46,297 nucleotides of DNA from CG2-30-36-16 sp964372115 (GTDB taxonomy: Bacteria; Bacteroidota; Ignavibacteria; Ignavibacteriales; Ignavibacteriaceae): assembly GCA_964372115.1 (NCBI GenBank), contig CAYJPN010000038.1, positions 1-46,297 on the forward strand, given 5' to 3'. Both the position numbers and the translations under genes were made by a program. Of this stretch, positions 9,344 through 18,327 are shown one piece after another. Each line of letters begins with the position of its first letter. Within the stretch, counting starts at the first letter, position 1. The notes under the pieces are model-generated. The model ran no database searches. It was not told the DNA's origin and worked only from the letters and a program-made list of their open reading frames with translations.

Positions 9344-9370
9344 TGTATAAAATATCCGTTTCGTTGTCAA
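9344..9370 (-). promoter_or_regulatory. putative sigma-70-like promoter of the greA operon
   Basis: On the minus strand a perfect -35 TTGACA (9370-9365) is followed, after a short 15-bp spacer, by TATACA (9349-9344). The predicted start near 9337 would place the terminator-like hairpin at the very 5' end of the transcript. The short spacer makes this a moderate call. Confidence 0.45.
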
Positions 9371-9485
9371 GTTCTTAAGCAGAGATTTTTAACCGAAAAT
9401 GTCATTCACATAAAAAAAATTGTATCCCAAGTGAAATGAATAACTTTTTGACAAACATAATTGATTGTTCGATCATTTTTTTTGC

Positions 9486-9512
9486 AAAAAAAAAGCCGCC
9501 TCTGGCGGCTTT
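9486..9512 (-). terminator. intrinsic terminator, minus strand
   Basis: A 9-bp stem (AAAGCCGCC with GGCGGCTTT) and 3-nt loop are followed on the minus strand by a run of nine T. No protein gene ends near it: the nearest minus-strand gene stops about 520 bp upstream. It may therefore end a small RNA, or be the late terminator of the glycosidase gene. Confidence 0.8.
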
Positions 9513-9645
9513 ATGTTCTACCCCGATCAAAACTTAATACCTTGAAGTATAGATTAATTACTTCAAAAGTTGTGCCTTGGAATTAATGGGTTTTTTCTTA
9601 AAAAACCACCAAGGGGACTTATCATTTTGGGAATGTGTATTAATT
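9513..9645 (-). ncRNA. candidate small RNA ahead of the terminator
   Basis: Between 9513 and about 9645 there is no coding frame, but there are two inverted repeats: TTGAAGTA/TACTTCAA at about 9543-9567 and a nested CCTTGG/CCAAGG plus GGTTTTTT/AAAAAACC near 9575-9615. Read on the minus strand these lead straight into the strong terminator at 9512-9486. This is the layout expected of a trans-acting small RNA or a 6S-like RNA, but I recognise no family and no clear promoter. Confidence 0.22.
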
Positions 9646-9684
9646 TGGAACGGATATGTTGTGTGAATGTCTGAAGAAATTTAA

Positions 9685-9815
9685 GGGCATCTCTAAAAAC
9701 TTTATGTGCGCTCCTCGAAAAACCGATTTGACAGCATATACTTGTATTCCGTTAATAAAACCATATCCGTTAACCAACGGGGATAACAGAAACGGATTAG
9801 TTTTTAGAGGAGCCC
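9685..9815. mobile_element. MITE-like element, 131 bp, TAA target duplication
   Basis: Terminal inverted repeats of 17 bp match at 15 positions: GGGCATCTCTAAAAACT at the left and its near complement AGTTTTTAGAGGAGCCC at the right. Both ends are flanked by TAA (9682-9684 and 9816-9818), as expected of a 3-bp target duplication. The ends look like those of IS5-family elements (ISL2-type, which duplicate 3 bp); this family link is from memory. The 97-bp interior has no transposase and only short hairpins such as CCGTT/AACGG, so it would be non-autonomous. Confidence 0.6.
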
Positions 9816-9818
9816 TAA

Positions 9819-10035
9819 ATAGAAAGCTTTTAAGCTGTTGAATGAAATTTAAATATTACCACACTTTAATGACAAAATAAAAATATCACTTTACAGTAGG
9901 GTAAAAATATTTGTAAAACCAAGTTGGCATATTCAATTGCAAAATCCATTCAATATCTAACCCGATAATATCATTTCTATTCCGGTATTTTCTTCCCACA
10001 TGGAAACAAATTTCAGTTAAAGAATAGATTGGTTC
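9819..10035. other. intergenic stretch, nothing recognised
   Basis: Between the MITE-like element and the glycosidase stop codon I see only AT-rich DNA, without a convincing reading frame, hairpin or promoter. Confidence 0.5.
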
Positions 10036-12501
10036 CTACTTCATGAAAATTAACTTTTTTGTTTCAGAACCTCCGCTACATTGAAGTCTGTAAAAGTAAA
10101 CGCCGCTGGAATATTTCGAGGCGTCAAACTGAACTGTATGAATACCGGGATTTTGTTGCGAGTTAACTAATTGTTCTACTACCCTACCGAAAATATCAAA
10201 CACAACAAGTTTAACATCACTTGCTTTATTTATAGCAAAACGAATGGTGGTTGAGGGGTTGAATGGATTCGGATAATTCTGATAAAGGATAAAATCATTC
10301 GGGACAACTTCATCGCCTTTAACGCCAACAGTACTTTGAGGATAGCTAACTTGTAAATTGTCGATGTAAATTGTGCCCGAGTATTGCTGCCCGGTAACAC
10401 CGCCATTGCCGAAAGCTATTGCTATATTTTTTATGGTGACAGGAAAAATTACACTTGAAGAACTTGGAACTCTACCTCTAAGCGTTTCAAAAGCGGTTGA
10501 ATCGGATGCAAACTTATTTGTGTTTAAACGATAAGTAACTCCAAGCGCATCCTCAATATCAAAAAATACGCGGTGATACCTGCCGTCGGATTTTATATCG
10601 ATGTAAATCGAATCGGGAAGTCCCATCGTCGGTTTATTAGTTTTCAAATTAACCCAATTATAAATATTGGGTTGGTATGTAAAAAGGTAATCAACCTGAA
10701 ACGACTTTGCTCCAATCGAAAAATAAGTAGAGTTTAAACTAAAAGATACTGAATCTAAGTTTTCAGTTTCTATATTCCAACCCTGAAGGTTTTCCAATGA
10801 GTCAATAACATGTTTACCTTCCCCAATTTCTACACGTACTTCCGCGGTATCAGTCACATTCATGAACGAAACAAATACTTTTGTTGTACCTGGCTTTTTG
10901 CCTCTAAACTGTCCTAATACGTCAAGTGTTCCAATTGTCGAATCGCTAAGTGCCCAAGTTAGCTGAATTGGATTTATTGTTTGAATTAAGTTATCGGTAT
11001 CGAATATATCTGCTTTAAATACTACAATTCTCGAATTATCAGTTACCGCCATTTTAGGTTTTATAACAATATCTTTTATTCCTTTTATCACAATAAAAGT
11101 GGAGTCGGATACATTTTGATATTGTACAATAACATAACCGGAATCAGAAACAGATGAAGCGGTGAAATTCCCATCGGCTGAAATAGTACCAAGAGTGGGT
11201 TTGCTTAGTTTCCACTGAATGAGCGAAGTGATAAGAGGAATCGGATTATAGTTATCATCGGTTCCCTGTACCGAGAAGGATGTCTGCTGCCCTAAAAACA
11301 CTCTTGGATTTGGCGGTGAAATATGAAGTTTGCTCAAAGAGCCGGTGAGAGCAGAAGAAATAATTAGCAAAGCATTTCCAACTGATCGCTCTCCACCCGG
11401 ATCTGATGGACTGCTAATTATTTGATTACGTGCAATAAGAACAGATGAACCGCCGCCGTCCAGGTTTACTGCATCTGTGCAGCCTATTGACTTCATATAA
11501 CCGGCTAATTCTTTCATCATCATTCCTGCGCTTAATGTGCCCTGCCTTCCGTCCACAACCAAAAGATATAATTTTGTGCTGTCCGCACCGAATCCAACTG
11601 CTGTGCGAGGGTGGCGCGAATTTGTATGTGTTCCACCAAACCCTTCAAATCCATCAAAGTTTGCAGGTATTTGCCCGTCGATTATTAATCTGGGCCCGCC
11701 GCCGATCAGACCGGTTAGTCTTCCTCTATCGGGGTTTGATCCCATTATAAGTGTAATCGTGTCACCGATGGAAATATTATTATTTAAAAAAGTTGATGCA
11801 GTCTGATTTCCGGATAAAATGTATTTGCCATTTATAACCATACTGCCGGCAGATGTTTCTTTTGCTTCGGCAATAAATCTGATAGGAGAATTAGCTGTCG
11901 GTTGATCAATTGCGCTCAATCTTATTTCGGTGCCGAACTCATTAGTCAAAGTAGTGGATGAAAAAAATTTGTTATAAACAATCAACTGGTCAGTACCCCG
12001 TTCACGGTTCACACCGGCAATTTCATATGAAGAATCATTTGATGCGGTAACCGTCCCGCCGAAGTTTATAATTTCTACGAATGGCTTTTTATAAAAATCA
12101 TACCCGAATGAACTCCTGCTGTGAGTCCTTCCGAAGACATATTCTTCATCTTTAATTTGTGAATTTGAAAGAAAAGTATAAGGATTTGTAGGAGCGCTAA
12201 TTCCGAAATAATCGCCGTTTATTGCACCCAAAACATTATGACCGGTTGAGTTATTTCTTAATGACATTGCAGTTGGTTTCTCCAAACCATTGCCAAGCTG
12301 ATCGTGGGCTAACTCAGTTTCAATTGAAATAAAAGGATTCGTCAGATCAACTTCAATTATACTAATATTCCATGGCACGGAAGGTTTAAATACTTTATGA
12401 AGAATAGTACCGGGTCCGATAAACTGTGCAGTTGAATCTTGCGCGAAGATATTTAAAAGACAAGCAGAGGCAAGAATAATGAAAGTAATTATTTTCTTCA
12501 T
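10036..12501 (-). CDS. secreted phosphodiester glycosidase (NAGPA-like) with Ig-like region and T9SS tail
   Basis: The chosen start (MKKIITFIILASACLLNIFA) is a clean signal peptide with an AAGGAT ribosome-binding site; a longer frame opening at 12552 lacks these. The catalytic module is the phosphodiester glycosidase domain related to NAGPA, the enzyme that uncovers mannose-6-phosphate. Its hallmarks are the HPRTAVGF segment and VNLDGGGSS, near residues 300-365. It is followed by Ig-like/Big-type repeats (two GT(I/L) plus D-G-x-F segments, about 400-570), a lectin-like stretch, and a C-terminal T9SS sorting domain (NYPNPFNPST to the end). It should be exported through T9SS and cleave extracellular phospho-glycans. 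The natural substrate is unknown. The 821-residue length reflects the added domains. Confidence 0.85.
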   Translation of the reverse strand: MKKIITFIILASACLLNIFAQDSTAQFIGPGTILHKVFKPSVPWNISIIEVDLTNPFISIETELAHDQLGNGLEKPTAMSLRNNSTGHNVLGAINGDYFGISAPTNPYTFLSNSQIKDEEYVFGRTHSRSSFGYDFYKKPFVEIINFGGTVTASNDSSYEIAGVNRERGTDQLIVYNKFFSSTTLTNEFGTEIRLSAIDQPTANSPIRFIAEAKETSAGSMVINGKYILSGNQTASTFLNNNISIGDTITLIMGSNPDRGRLTGLIGGGPRLIIDGQIPANFDGFEGFGGTHTNSRHPRTAVGFGADSTKLYLLVVDGRQGTLSAGMMMKELAGYMKSIGCTDAVNLDGGGSSVLIARNQIISSPSDPGGERSVGNALLIISSALTGSLSKLHISPPNPRVFLGQQTSFSVQGTDDNYNPIPLITSLIQWKLSKPTLGTISADGNFTASSVSDSGYVIVQYQNVSDSTFIVIKGIKDIVIKPKMAVTDNSRIVVFKADIFDTDNLIQTINPIQLTWALSDSTIGTLDVLGQFRGKKPGTTKVFVSFMNVTDTAEVRVEIGEGKHVIDSLENLQGWNIETENLDSVSFSLNSTYFSIGAKSFQVDYLFTYQPNIYNWVNLKTNKPTMGLPDSIYIDIKSDGRYHRVFFDIEDALGVTYRLNTNKFASDSTAFETLRGRVPSSSSVIFPVTIKNIAIAFGNGGVTGQQYSGTIYIDNLQVSYPQSTVGVKGDEVVPNDFILYQNYPNPFNPSTTIRFAINKASDVKLVVFDIFGRVVEQLVNSQQNPGIHTVQFDASKYSSGVYFYRLQCSGGSETKKLIFMK

Positions 12502-12623
12502 CAAATTATCCTTATTAATGAGTGAAAATATTAGGTATAGAAGGATACGCAAATATTTATAAGGTTAAATTAATAATTGATACGATAAAGGGAAAGGAAT
12601 ATTCCTATAATTTAAATTTGCTC

Positions 12624-13559
12624 TTATATCCTTCGCCGAAATCCTTCGCCCAATACCTCGTGAACATTATTTATTATTACAAAAGCATCGGGATCAACTT
12701 CTTTTATTATGTCATTAAGTATTCCAAGTTCGCGCATGGGCACAACTGTAACAATTACTTCACGTTCTACATTACGATATAAACCTCGGGATTTTATAGC
12801 TGTTGCGCCCCGGCTTAATTCGTTCATTATACGCCTGCCAAGTTCTTCATATTTGTCGGAAATAATATAAACCGCACGCGCATAATCAAACCCATCAATA
12901 ATTACATCAATAATCCTCGATGAAATAAACAAAAGGAAAAAAGCGTAAAGCGTAAGTGAGAACGCCGGTCTCCCTCCTGATAATCCTTTCAATTCTATTA
13001 TTAAACCTGCAAAAGCAATAACGACAAAATCAATTATCATTATTGCCATCCCCGGTTTTACACCATAACGTTTTTGCATAATAGCTGCCACTATATCGGA
13101 ACCGGCGGTAGTTCCTTTAAACTTAAATATGATGCCGAGTCCAACTCCAATCAGTACGGCGCCAATAAGAATTAAAAAAAGAAAATCATTTTTAAGAAGA
13201 TCCTGCACGGTTGATGTATCTTGAAGACGAATAAAGCTGAAACCCGGAATATCGCCGCGGAAAAAATCGATAAAAAATGAGTTTAGTGTAAATCCGAAAA
13301 AAGTTCGGACCCCAAATTCTTTACCAAGTTCTTTTACACCCCAAATATAAAGCGGTACATTAAGCACCCACATTGTTAAACCAACCGGAACTGCATTATT
13401 TGTAACATAATGAATTGCCATCGAAAGCCCGCTTACACCGCCCGGCACCACGCGTGCATCAACGAGAAATACACCGATACCGATAGCCATAACAGCCGAA
13501 CCAAAAGCAATTGCTATATAATCTAAAACAGGATGTTTCTTAAAAACTTTGTTAGTCAT
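12624..13559 (-). CDS. YitT family membrane protein (DUF161 plus DUF2179)
   Basis: A polytopic membrane protein of 311 residues. About six hydrophobic segments (16-235), with the typical opening GVFLVDARVVPGGVSGLSMAIHY, precede a soluble C-terminal DUF2179 domain (RGLYRNVEREVIVTVVPMRELGILNDII). Family members such as B. subtilis YitT have no firmly established function; transport has been proposed. An ATG after GAGAAAAAG is the start. It diverges from the copper module, sharing a 227-bp upstream region. Confidence 0.9.
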   Translation of the reverse strand: MTNKVFKKHPVLDYIAIAFGSAVMAIGIGVFLVDARVVPGGVSGLSMAIHYVTNNAVPVGLTMWVLNVPLYIWGVKELGKEFGVRTFFGFTLNSFFIDFFRGDIPGFSFIRLQDTSTVQDLLKNDFLFLILIGAVLIGVGLGIIFKFKGTTAGSDIVAAIMQKRYGVKPGMAIMIIDFVVIAFAGLIIELKGLSGGRPAFSLTLYAFFLLFISSRIIDVIIDGFDYARAVYIISDKYEELGRRIMNELSRGATAIKSRGLYRNVEREVIVTVVPMRELGILNDIIKEVDPDAFVIINNVHEVLGEGFRRRI

Positions 13560-13786
13560 CTTTTTCTCATAATAAAAATATATTAATTACTTAAATATAG
13601 GGAGTATATTAAAGACTGCCCAAATTGTTTCTAACTATTTTATGCAAAACTAAACCATTAATAATATTTTAATGCAATTTGGAGCAGATATTGTCTTAAA
13701 ATTTTACACAATTTTTATAAAATGATGTAACAAATACAACATCTTCTGTTATTATTTTTACAGCACATAAAAAAGAAAGGATTGAA

Positions 13787-13987
13787 ATGAAAACCGAATT
13801 AATAAAAATTGACGGCATGAGTTGTATGCACTGTGTAAAATCCGTGCGGGAAGAATTACAAAAACTTGATCTAAACTTAAAAAGTGTTGAGATAGGTTCT
13901 GCCCGGGTTGAGTACGATGAAACAAAGGTATCCCGCGAAAAAATTAATGACTCAATTAAAGAAGCAGGTTTTAAAGTAGTTTTATAA
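13787..13987 (+). CDS. copZ: heavy-metal-binding HMA domain protein, CopZ-like copper chaperone
   Basis: A 66-residue single HMA domain with the ferredoxin-like beta-alpha-beta fold and the metal site GMSCMHC at residues 10-16. Such chaperones carry Cu(I) to the partner ATPase. It is 13 bp upstream of the copA-like gene in the same orientation, which makes the partnership very likely. A GAAAGGA ribosome-binding site precedes the ATG. Copper rather than another soft metal is inferred from the neighbour. Confidence 0.9.
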   Translation: MKTELIKIDGMSCMHCVKSVREELQKLDLNLKSVEIGSARVEYDETKVSREKINDSIKEAGFKVVL

Positions 13988-14000
13988 TGTTAGGTTTAAT

Positions 14001-16259
14001 ATGACAGACAAAATGTTAAGCGGCAGCGGGATAAAAATAATCTCGCTGCCCGTTGAAGGAATGACGTGCGCAAGCTGTGTGGCAAGAGTTGAAAAAGCTA
14101 TAAAAAAAGTTGAAGGGGTTAAAGATGTTTCGGTTAATCTTGCCACCGAAAAAGCAACTTTCGAGATAGACCCCGCTAAAACAAACTACCTGGATATTGT
14201 AGCGAAAATTAAAGATGCGGGATACAATGTTGACACCTCATCTCTTGATAAAAAAAACGAGCCAGCTTCATCGAATAATAATAAATCGGATTTTGATTCT
14301 GAACTTCAGAAAGATTTTATTTTTGCCACAGTTTTAACTGTCCCGATACTATTATTGAACATGGGAATGATGTTCGATTTTTTTCAAAACCTCATTCCAT
14401 TTTCCGCAGATTATTTTAACAAATTTTTGTTGATCTTAACAACACCGGTAGTTTTTATTTCGGGCAAAAGGTTCTATAAAATTTTCTGGAACAATCTTAA
14501 ACATTTTTCTGCGGATATGAACTCACTGGTAGCCGTTGGAACCGGCGCCGCTTTTACCTACAGTCTAATTGTCACTTTGTTCCCTTCCTTTATATTGTTA
14601 CAAGGTCAAACTCCTCATGTTTATTTCGATACTACTGCAGTAATAATATCATTAATATTGATGGGCAGATGGTTAGAAAGCCGGGCTAAGCAAAAAACAA
14701 ATTCTTCTATAAAAAAGCTGATGGAATTAAAACCTAAAACGGCAACGGTTATAAGAAACGGAGTTCAAGTTGAAATAAAGTTAGAAGAATTGATATTGGG
14801 TGATGTTGTTGTAGTTAAACCCGGCGGGAAAATATCTGCGGATGGTTTGGTTAGAAAAGGAAATTCAGTAATTGATGAATCGATGATAACAGGCGAGAGT
14901 ATTCCGGTTGAAAAATCTATTGGCGCAAAAGTTATTGGCGGAACAATTAATAAATCAGGTTACATTGAGTTTGAGATTACTGCAATCGGTGAAAATTCTG
15001 TTCTCGGACAAATAATACGAATGGTAGAAGAAGCACAGGGTTCCAAAGCCCCCATTCAAAATCTTGCAGATAAAATTGCTTCTATATTTGTACCTGTAGT
15101 TATCGTAGTTGCAGTTTTAACTTTTTTCGTCTGGCTGATTGTCGGAAGCGGCGATTATACTTTCAGCCATGCATTAATAAATTTTGTTGCCGTGCTGATA
15201 ATAGCATGCCCCTGCGCATTAGGACTTGCAACACCCACGGCTATAATGGTAAGCACTGGTAAAGGCGCACAGTTGGGTATTTTAATAAAGAACGGCGAAA
15301 GCCTCGAAAGGGCGCACAAAATTTCAACTATTATTTTTGATAAAACGGGAACTATAACCGAAGGCAAACCTACCGTTTCTGAAATAATATCATTCGGGTC
15401 AAATGAGGATGAGCTTATTGGTATCGCAGCCAGTGCAGAACAAAAGTCGGAACACCCTATTGCCGCAGCCGTTGTTGAATACGCAAAATTGAAAAATATA
15501 AAAACAATTGAATTAGATAATTTTGAAAATTTACCGGGGGAAGGAATATTTTCTCAAATCAATGGGAATGAAGTACTGGCGGGTAATTTGAAGTTGATGG
15601 AGAAATATAGTGTAAATCTTTTAGAGTACTCCGCTGAAATTGAAGAACTGGTATCCTCGGGTAAAACATTAGTATTTACTGCCGTTAATAAAAAACTTAA
15701 ACTTATTATTTCAATTGAAGATCCAATTAAGGAATCGTCGGTTACCGCAATAGCGCACTTAAAAAAAATGGGTATTAAAACGGTTATGTTAACCGGCGAT
15801 AATTATTCTACCGCAAAAATTATTGCAGAAAAATCAGGAGTCGATTTATTTGAGGCTGACCTTATGCCGGTTGATAAAGTGAATGCAATAAAAAAATATC
15901 AAAAAGAAAATGAAGTTGTTGCAATGGTAGGTGATGGGATAAATGATGCGCCAGCTCTTGCGCAAAGTGATGTAGGAATTGCAATTGGCAGCGGCACCGA
16001 TGTTGCAATTGAAACCGGCAGTATTGTGTTGATGGGTAGTGATTTAAATGGCGTTGTGAATGCCATCAAACTTTCACGCAATACGATAAAAACAATAAAA
16101 CAAAATTTATTCTGGGCTTTTATTTATAATACTCTCGGCATACCGTTGGCGGCGCTTGGAATGCTTAACCCAATGATTGGAGCTTTTGCAATGTCATTAA
16201 GTTCTGTATCGGTAATCAGCAATTCGCTCCGCCTCAAAAATTTCAAAGCTGATAAATAA
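14001..16259 (+). CDS. copA: copper-translocating P1B-type ATPase
   Basis: Exports Cu(I) from the cytoplasm at the cost of ATP. One N-terminal HMA domain has GMTCASC (C23, C26). Next come the first membrane helices (about 104-225), the actuator TGES (297-300), the ion-site CPC (403-405), the phosphorylated aspartate in DKTGT (D447), HP (485-486) in the nucleotide domain, GDGIND, and the last helices with MSLSSVSV, the Cu(I) subclass signature. At 752 residues it is typical. It forms a two-gene unit with the chaperone just upstream. Confidence 0.96.
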   Translation: MTDKMLSGSGIKIISLPVEGMTCASCVARVEKAIKKVEGVKDVSVNLATEKATFEIDPAKTNYLDIVAKIKDAGYNVDTSSLDKKNEPASSNNNKSDFDSELQKDFIFATVLTVPILLLNMGMMFDFFQNLIPFSADYFNKFLLILTTPVVFISGKRFYKIFWNNLKHFSADMNSLVAVGTGAAFTYSLIVTLFPSFILLQGQTPHVYFDTTAVIISLILMGRWLESRAKQKTNSSIKKLMELKPKTATVIRNGVQVEIKLEELILGDVVVVKPGGKISADGLVRKGNSVIDESMITGESIPVEKSIGAKVIGGTINKSGYIEFEITAIGENSVLGQIIRMVEEAQGSKAPIQNLADKIASIFVPVVIVVAVLTFFVWLIVGSGDYTFSHALINFVAVLIIACPCALGLATPTAIMVSTGKGAQLGILIKNGESLERAHKISTIIFDKTGTITEGKPTVSEIISFGSNEDELIGIAASAEQKSEHPIAAAVVEYAKLKNIKTIELDNFENLPGEGIFSQINGNEVLAGNLKLMEKYSVNLLEYSAEIEELVSSGKTLVFTAVNKKLKLIISIEDPIKESSVTAIAHLKKMGIKTVMLTGDNYSTAKIIAEKSGVDLFEADLMPVDKVNAIKKYQKENEVVAMVGDGINDAPALAQSDVGIAIGSGTDVAIETGSIVLMGSDLNGVVNAIKLSRNTIKTIKQNLFWAFIYNTLGIPLAALGMLNPMIGAFAMSLSSVSVISNSLRLKNFKADK

Positions 16260-16444
16260 CCGGCGAGCATATACTTTTGTCGTTCGTTTTTTAACTTTGT
16301 GCTAAATTTTAGAATGAGTATTTTTTTTCATATGCCGAAATCGCTCGTTATTTTTTCAAGATATTTATTAATTGATATTTTCTTTAGATTGTATTTAAAA
16401 CTGAATTCTGAGAAAGTTATCAAAACAATTAGAGAGGAATAACA
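16260..16444. other. intergenic stretch ahead of the cupin gene
   Basis: AT-rich and without a coding frame. A GAGAGGA ribosome-binding site for the cupin gene lies at its end. No terminator hairpin for copA could be identified with confidence. Confidence 0.4.
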
Positions 16445-16813
16445 ATGTACAATTACAAAGTTCAAAAAAACCCATTTACAGTACCAACGTCTGATGGCAA
16501 ACTAATAGAAGAACATTTCGGCAACGCAAGTATAAACGTAGGCGATTTCAGCTTCGCTCATATGATTGCCCCTCCCGGATGGAGCGAACCATTTCAAACT
16601 CCGGACTTTGATGAAGTGACTTTTATTATTTCCGGCAAAAAAATGTTTGAAGTGGACGGTGATAAAATTGTTCTAAACGCCCTGGAGTCAATTTTTATAA
16701 AAAAAGGTACCAGGGTTCGTTATTCAAATCCTTTTGATAAGGAATGTGAGTACACATCATTGTGCATTCCGGCATTCAGTATTAACCTTGTTCATAGAGA
16801 AGAAATTTTTTAA
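16445..16813 (+). CDS. small cupin-domain protein
   Basis: A single-domain cupin of 122 residues. Cupin motif 1 is modified: around PPGWSEPFQTPDFDEVTFIISG (58-79) the usual metal-binding His residues are replaced, leaving one Glu. The second motif is LNALESIFIKKGTRVRYSNP. It resembles the EutQ-like branch of small cupins. With so few histidines, metal binding is doubtful, so a ligand-binding or structural role is as likely as catalysis. It stands alone between copA and a transporter. Confidence 0.75.
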   Translation: MYNYKVQKNPFTVPTSDGKLIEEHFGNASINVGDFSFAHMIAPPGWSEPFQTPDFDEVTFIISGKKMFEVDGDKIVLNALESIFIKKGTRVRYSNPFDKECEYTSLCIPAFSINLVHREEIF

Positions 16814-16984
16814 TGTATTAATTCATAGTCAAAATTATATTGAATAAAATACGGTTGAATTAATTTTTGAAAAAAAAAGCTGAAAATAATTAGATATTTT
16901 TAAATATAAATATTAGGTTTGCAGTCCGGCTTTAAAAAAAACCGGCTTCTAATATTTTTTTGTTTTGTTCTTAAGGTTCAGCTT

Positions 16985-18184
16985 ATGGAATTAATTCTGA
17001 TCATTACCTGGCTATCTATTATAAACAGCGGTTTAGCCGGACAGTATTTATTAAACTGGATGGGTAATCAGCCAAAGTATGTCGGCGGTGAAACAATAAA
17101 TGTATCGCCTGGCGTGATGACCTGGTGGCGCGAAATTTCAAAACTTGCATGGGCTTTGATAGCCGTAACTATTGAAATTATTCGCGGCAAAGAATTAAAG
17201 TATTTTTGGCCTGGCTGGCTCTCACTTACAACAATTATTGTCGCTGCCTTTACGGGAGTTATTGAAAATATAGGTTTCTTTTATTTACCACGATATTACT
17301 CACCCCACTTATTCGCACCTTATGTAAATGTTTATCTCGCGTTTCTTCCTTTCTTCGGCTGGATAATGTTCAATGCAAATCTAAGGAAAGAACACTGGAT
17401 TGGCGTTCTGCTTGTTGTCGGAGGTCTGGCGGTTCCCCATTTGCCTGCACTGTTTGGTGGATACTCTGACCCAAAGGATTCTTTAGATACAACAGCAATT
17501 ATTTGGATACTTATAATTAACTGCTGCTTATGCTCGCAGCAATTATTAAATAATAAAACTGTTCAAACAGCTTTTCCGAAAGTGGGACCTAATGCCCTTG
17601 TTGCATGGAGAGAAGTTTGGAAAATGATTTTTATAAGCGCTGCCTTAATCTTTTTCCCGCTTCTTGGGAGTGTGATGAAAGTTAACCTTCCTTCAGAGGT
17701 ACCTACAGCACAGATGGAAACAAGAGTGTTGGATAAACTCGATAATGAAAATAAAGAGTTTTTACTTAACTATTATGATAAAACAAATGAAGAGTATATA
17801 TTAAAAAATAATGTCTCTGCCGAGGTTCAGGTAGAAATTGAAAAACTTTTCTCGAAAGTAAATTTCAACAGGTTTTTTGCGCTATTCAACGGCAAGCTTT
17901 TCCCTGATAATTGGATTCCGATTTTATTTGTTATTGCAGCAGGTTTAACCGGCTATATATACAGTTTTGGATTCTTCAAACTATCAAAGTTCTCGGCGCA
18001 CCTTTGGGTGCCTTATACAAATTTATGGTTGGCTTTTCTGCCATTTGTAATGCTGCTTTTCGGAAAGGATGTAACAATTTACCAGATTATCGGAGCCATA
18101 GTAGTAACTGCCGGTTTGATGGTTGGTGTTTCCGATTATAGTAAAAATAAAGTTGAAGCTATAAAGAATAAGTATGATGTATAA
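16985..18184 (+). CDS. DMT/EamA-like ten-helix membrane transporter
   Basis: An integral membrane protein of 399 residues with about ten hydrophobic segments in two homologous halves. Segment APYVNVYLAFLPFFGWIMF plus its following helix (WIGVLLVVGGLAVP) is echoed by VPYTNLWLAFLPFVMLLFG and IIGAIVVTAGLMVGV. This internal repeat is the DMT-superfamily (EamA) layout. A soluble insertion of about 80 mostly charged residues (about 238-310) sits between the halves. The ATG is preferred to an upstream TTG because AAGG precedes it and it begins the first helix. The substrate is unknown. Confidence 0.65.
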   Translation: MELILIITWLSIINSGLAGQYLLNWMGNQPKYVGGETINVSPGVMTWWREISKLAWALIAVTIEIIRGKELKYFWPGWLSLTTIIVAAFTGVIENIGFFYLPRYYSPHLFAPYVNVYLAFLPFFGWIMFNANLRKEHWIGVLLVVGGLAVPHLPALFGGYSDPKDSLDTTAIIWILIINCCLCSQQLLNNKTVQTAFPKVGPNALVAWREVWKMIFISAALIFFPLLGSVMKVNLPSEVPTAQMETRVLDKLDNENKEFLLNYYDKTNEEYILKNNVSAEVQVEIEKLFSKVNFNRFFALFNGKLFPDNWIPILFVIAAGLTGYIYSFGFFKLSKFSAHLWVPYTNLWLAFLPFVMLLFGKDVTIYQIIGAIVVTAGLMVGVSDYSKNKVEAIKNKYDV

Positions 18185-18249
18185 AAATTTATTTTTTAAT
18201 TTTGAAAGAACGCAAAAAATAGAGCATCATAATTGGTTGTACAAAACGT

Positions 18250-18287
18250 AACAAATAGAGACGGTTCAAAACCGCCTTTATTTGTTT
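18250..18287. terminator. hairpin terminator between convergent genes
   Basis: The arms AACAAATAGAGACGGTT and AACCGCCTTTATTTGTT pair over about 16 bp with one mismatch and a wobble, around a 3-nt loop. On the plus strand the stem ends in TTTATTTGTTTT. It lies between the ends of the plus-strand transporter and the minus-strand IMPDH-like gene, and can serve both. Confidence 0.7.
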
Positions 18288-18327
18288 TAAGCAAAATTTT
18301 ATTTTTTTTCTTTGAAATAAAATCAGT

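Noticed and set aside
9656..9841. 61-codon plus-strand frame across the MITE-like element
   Set aside because: It runs through both terminal repeats and has no protein-like pattern.
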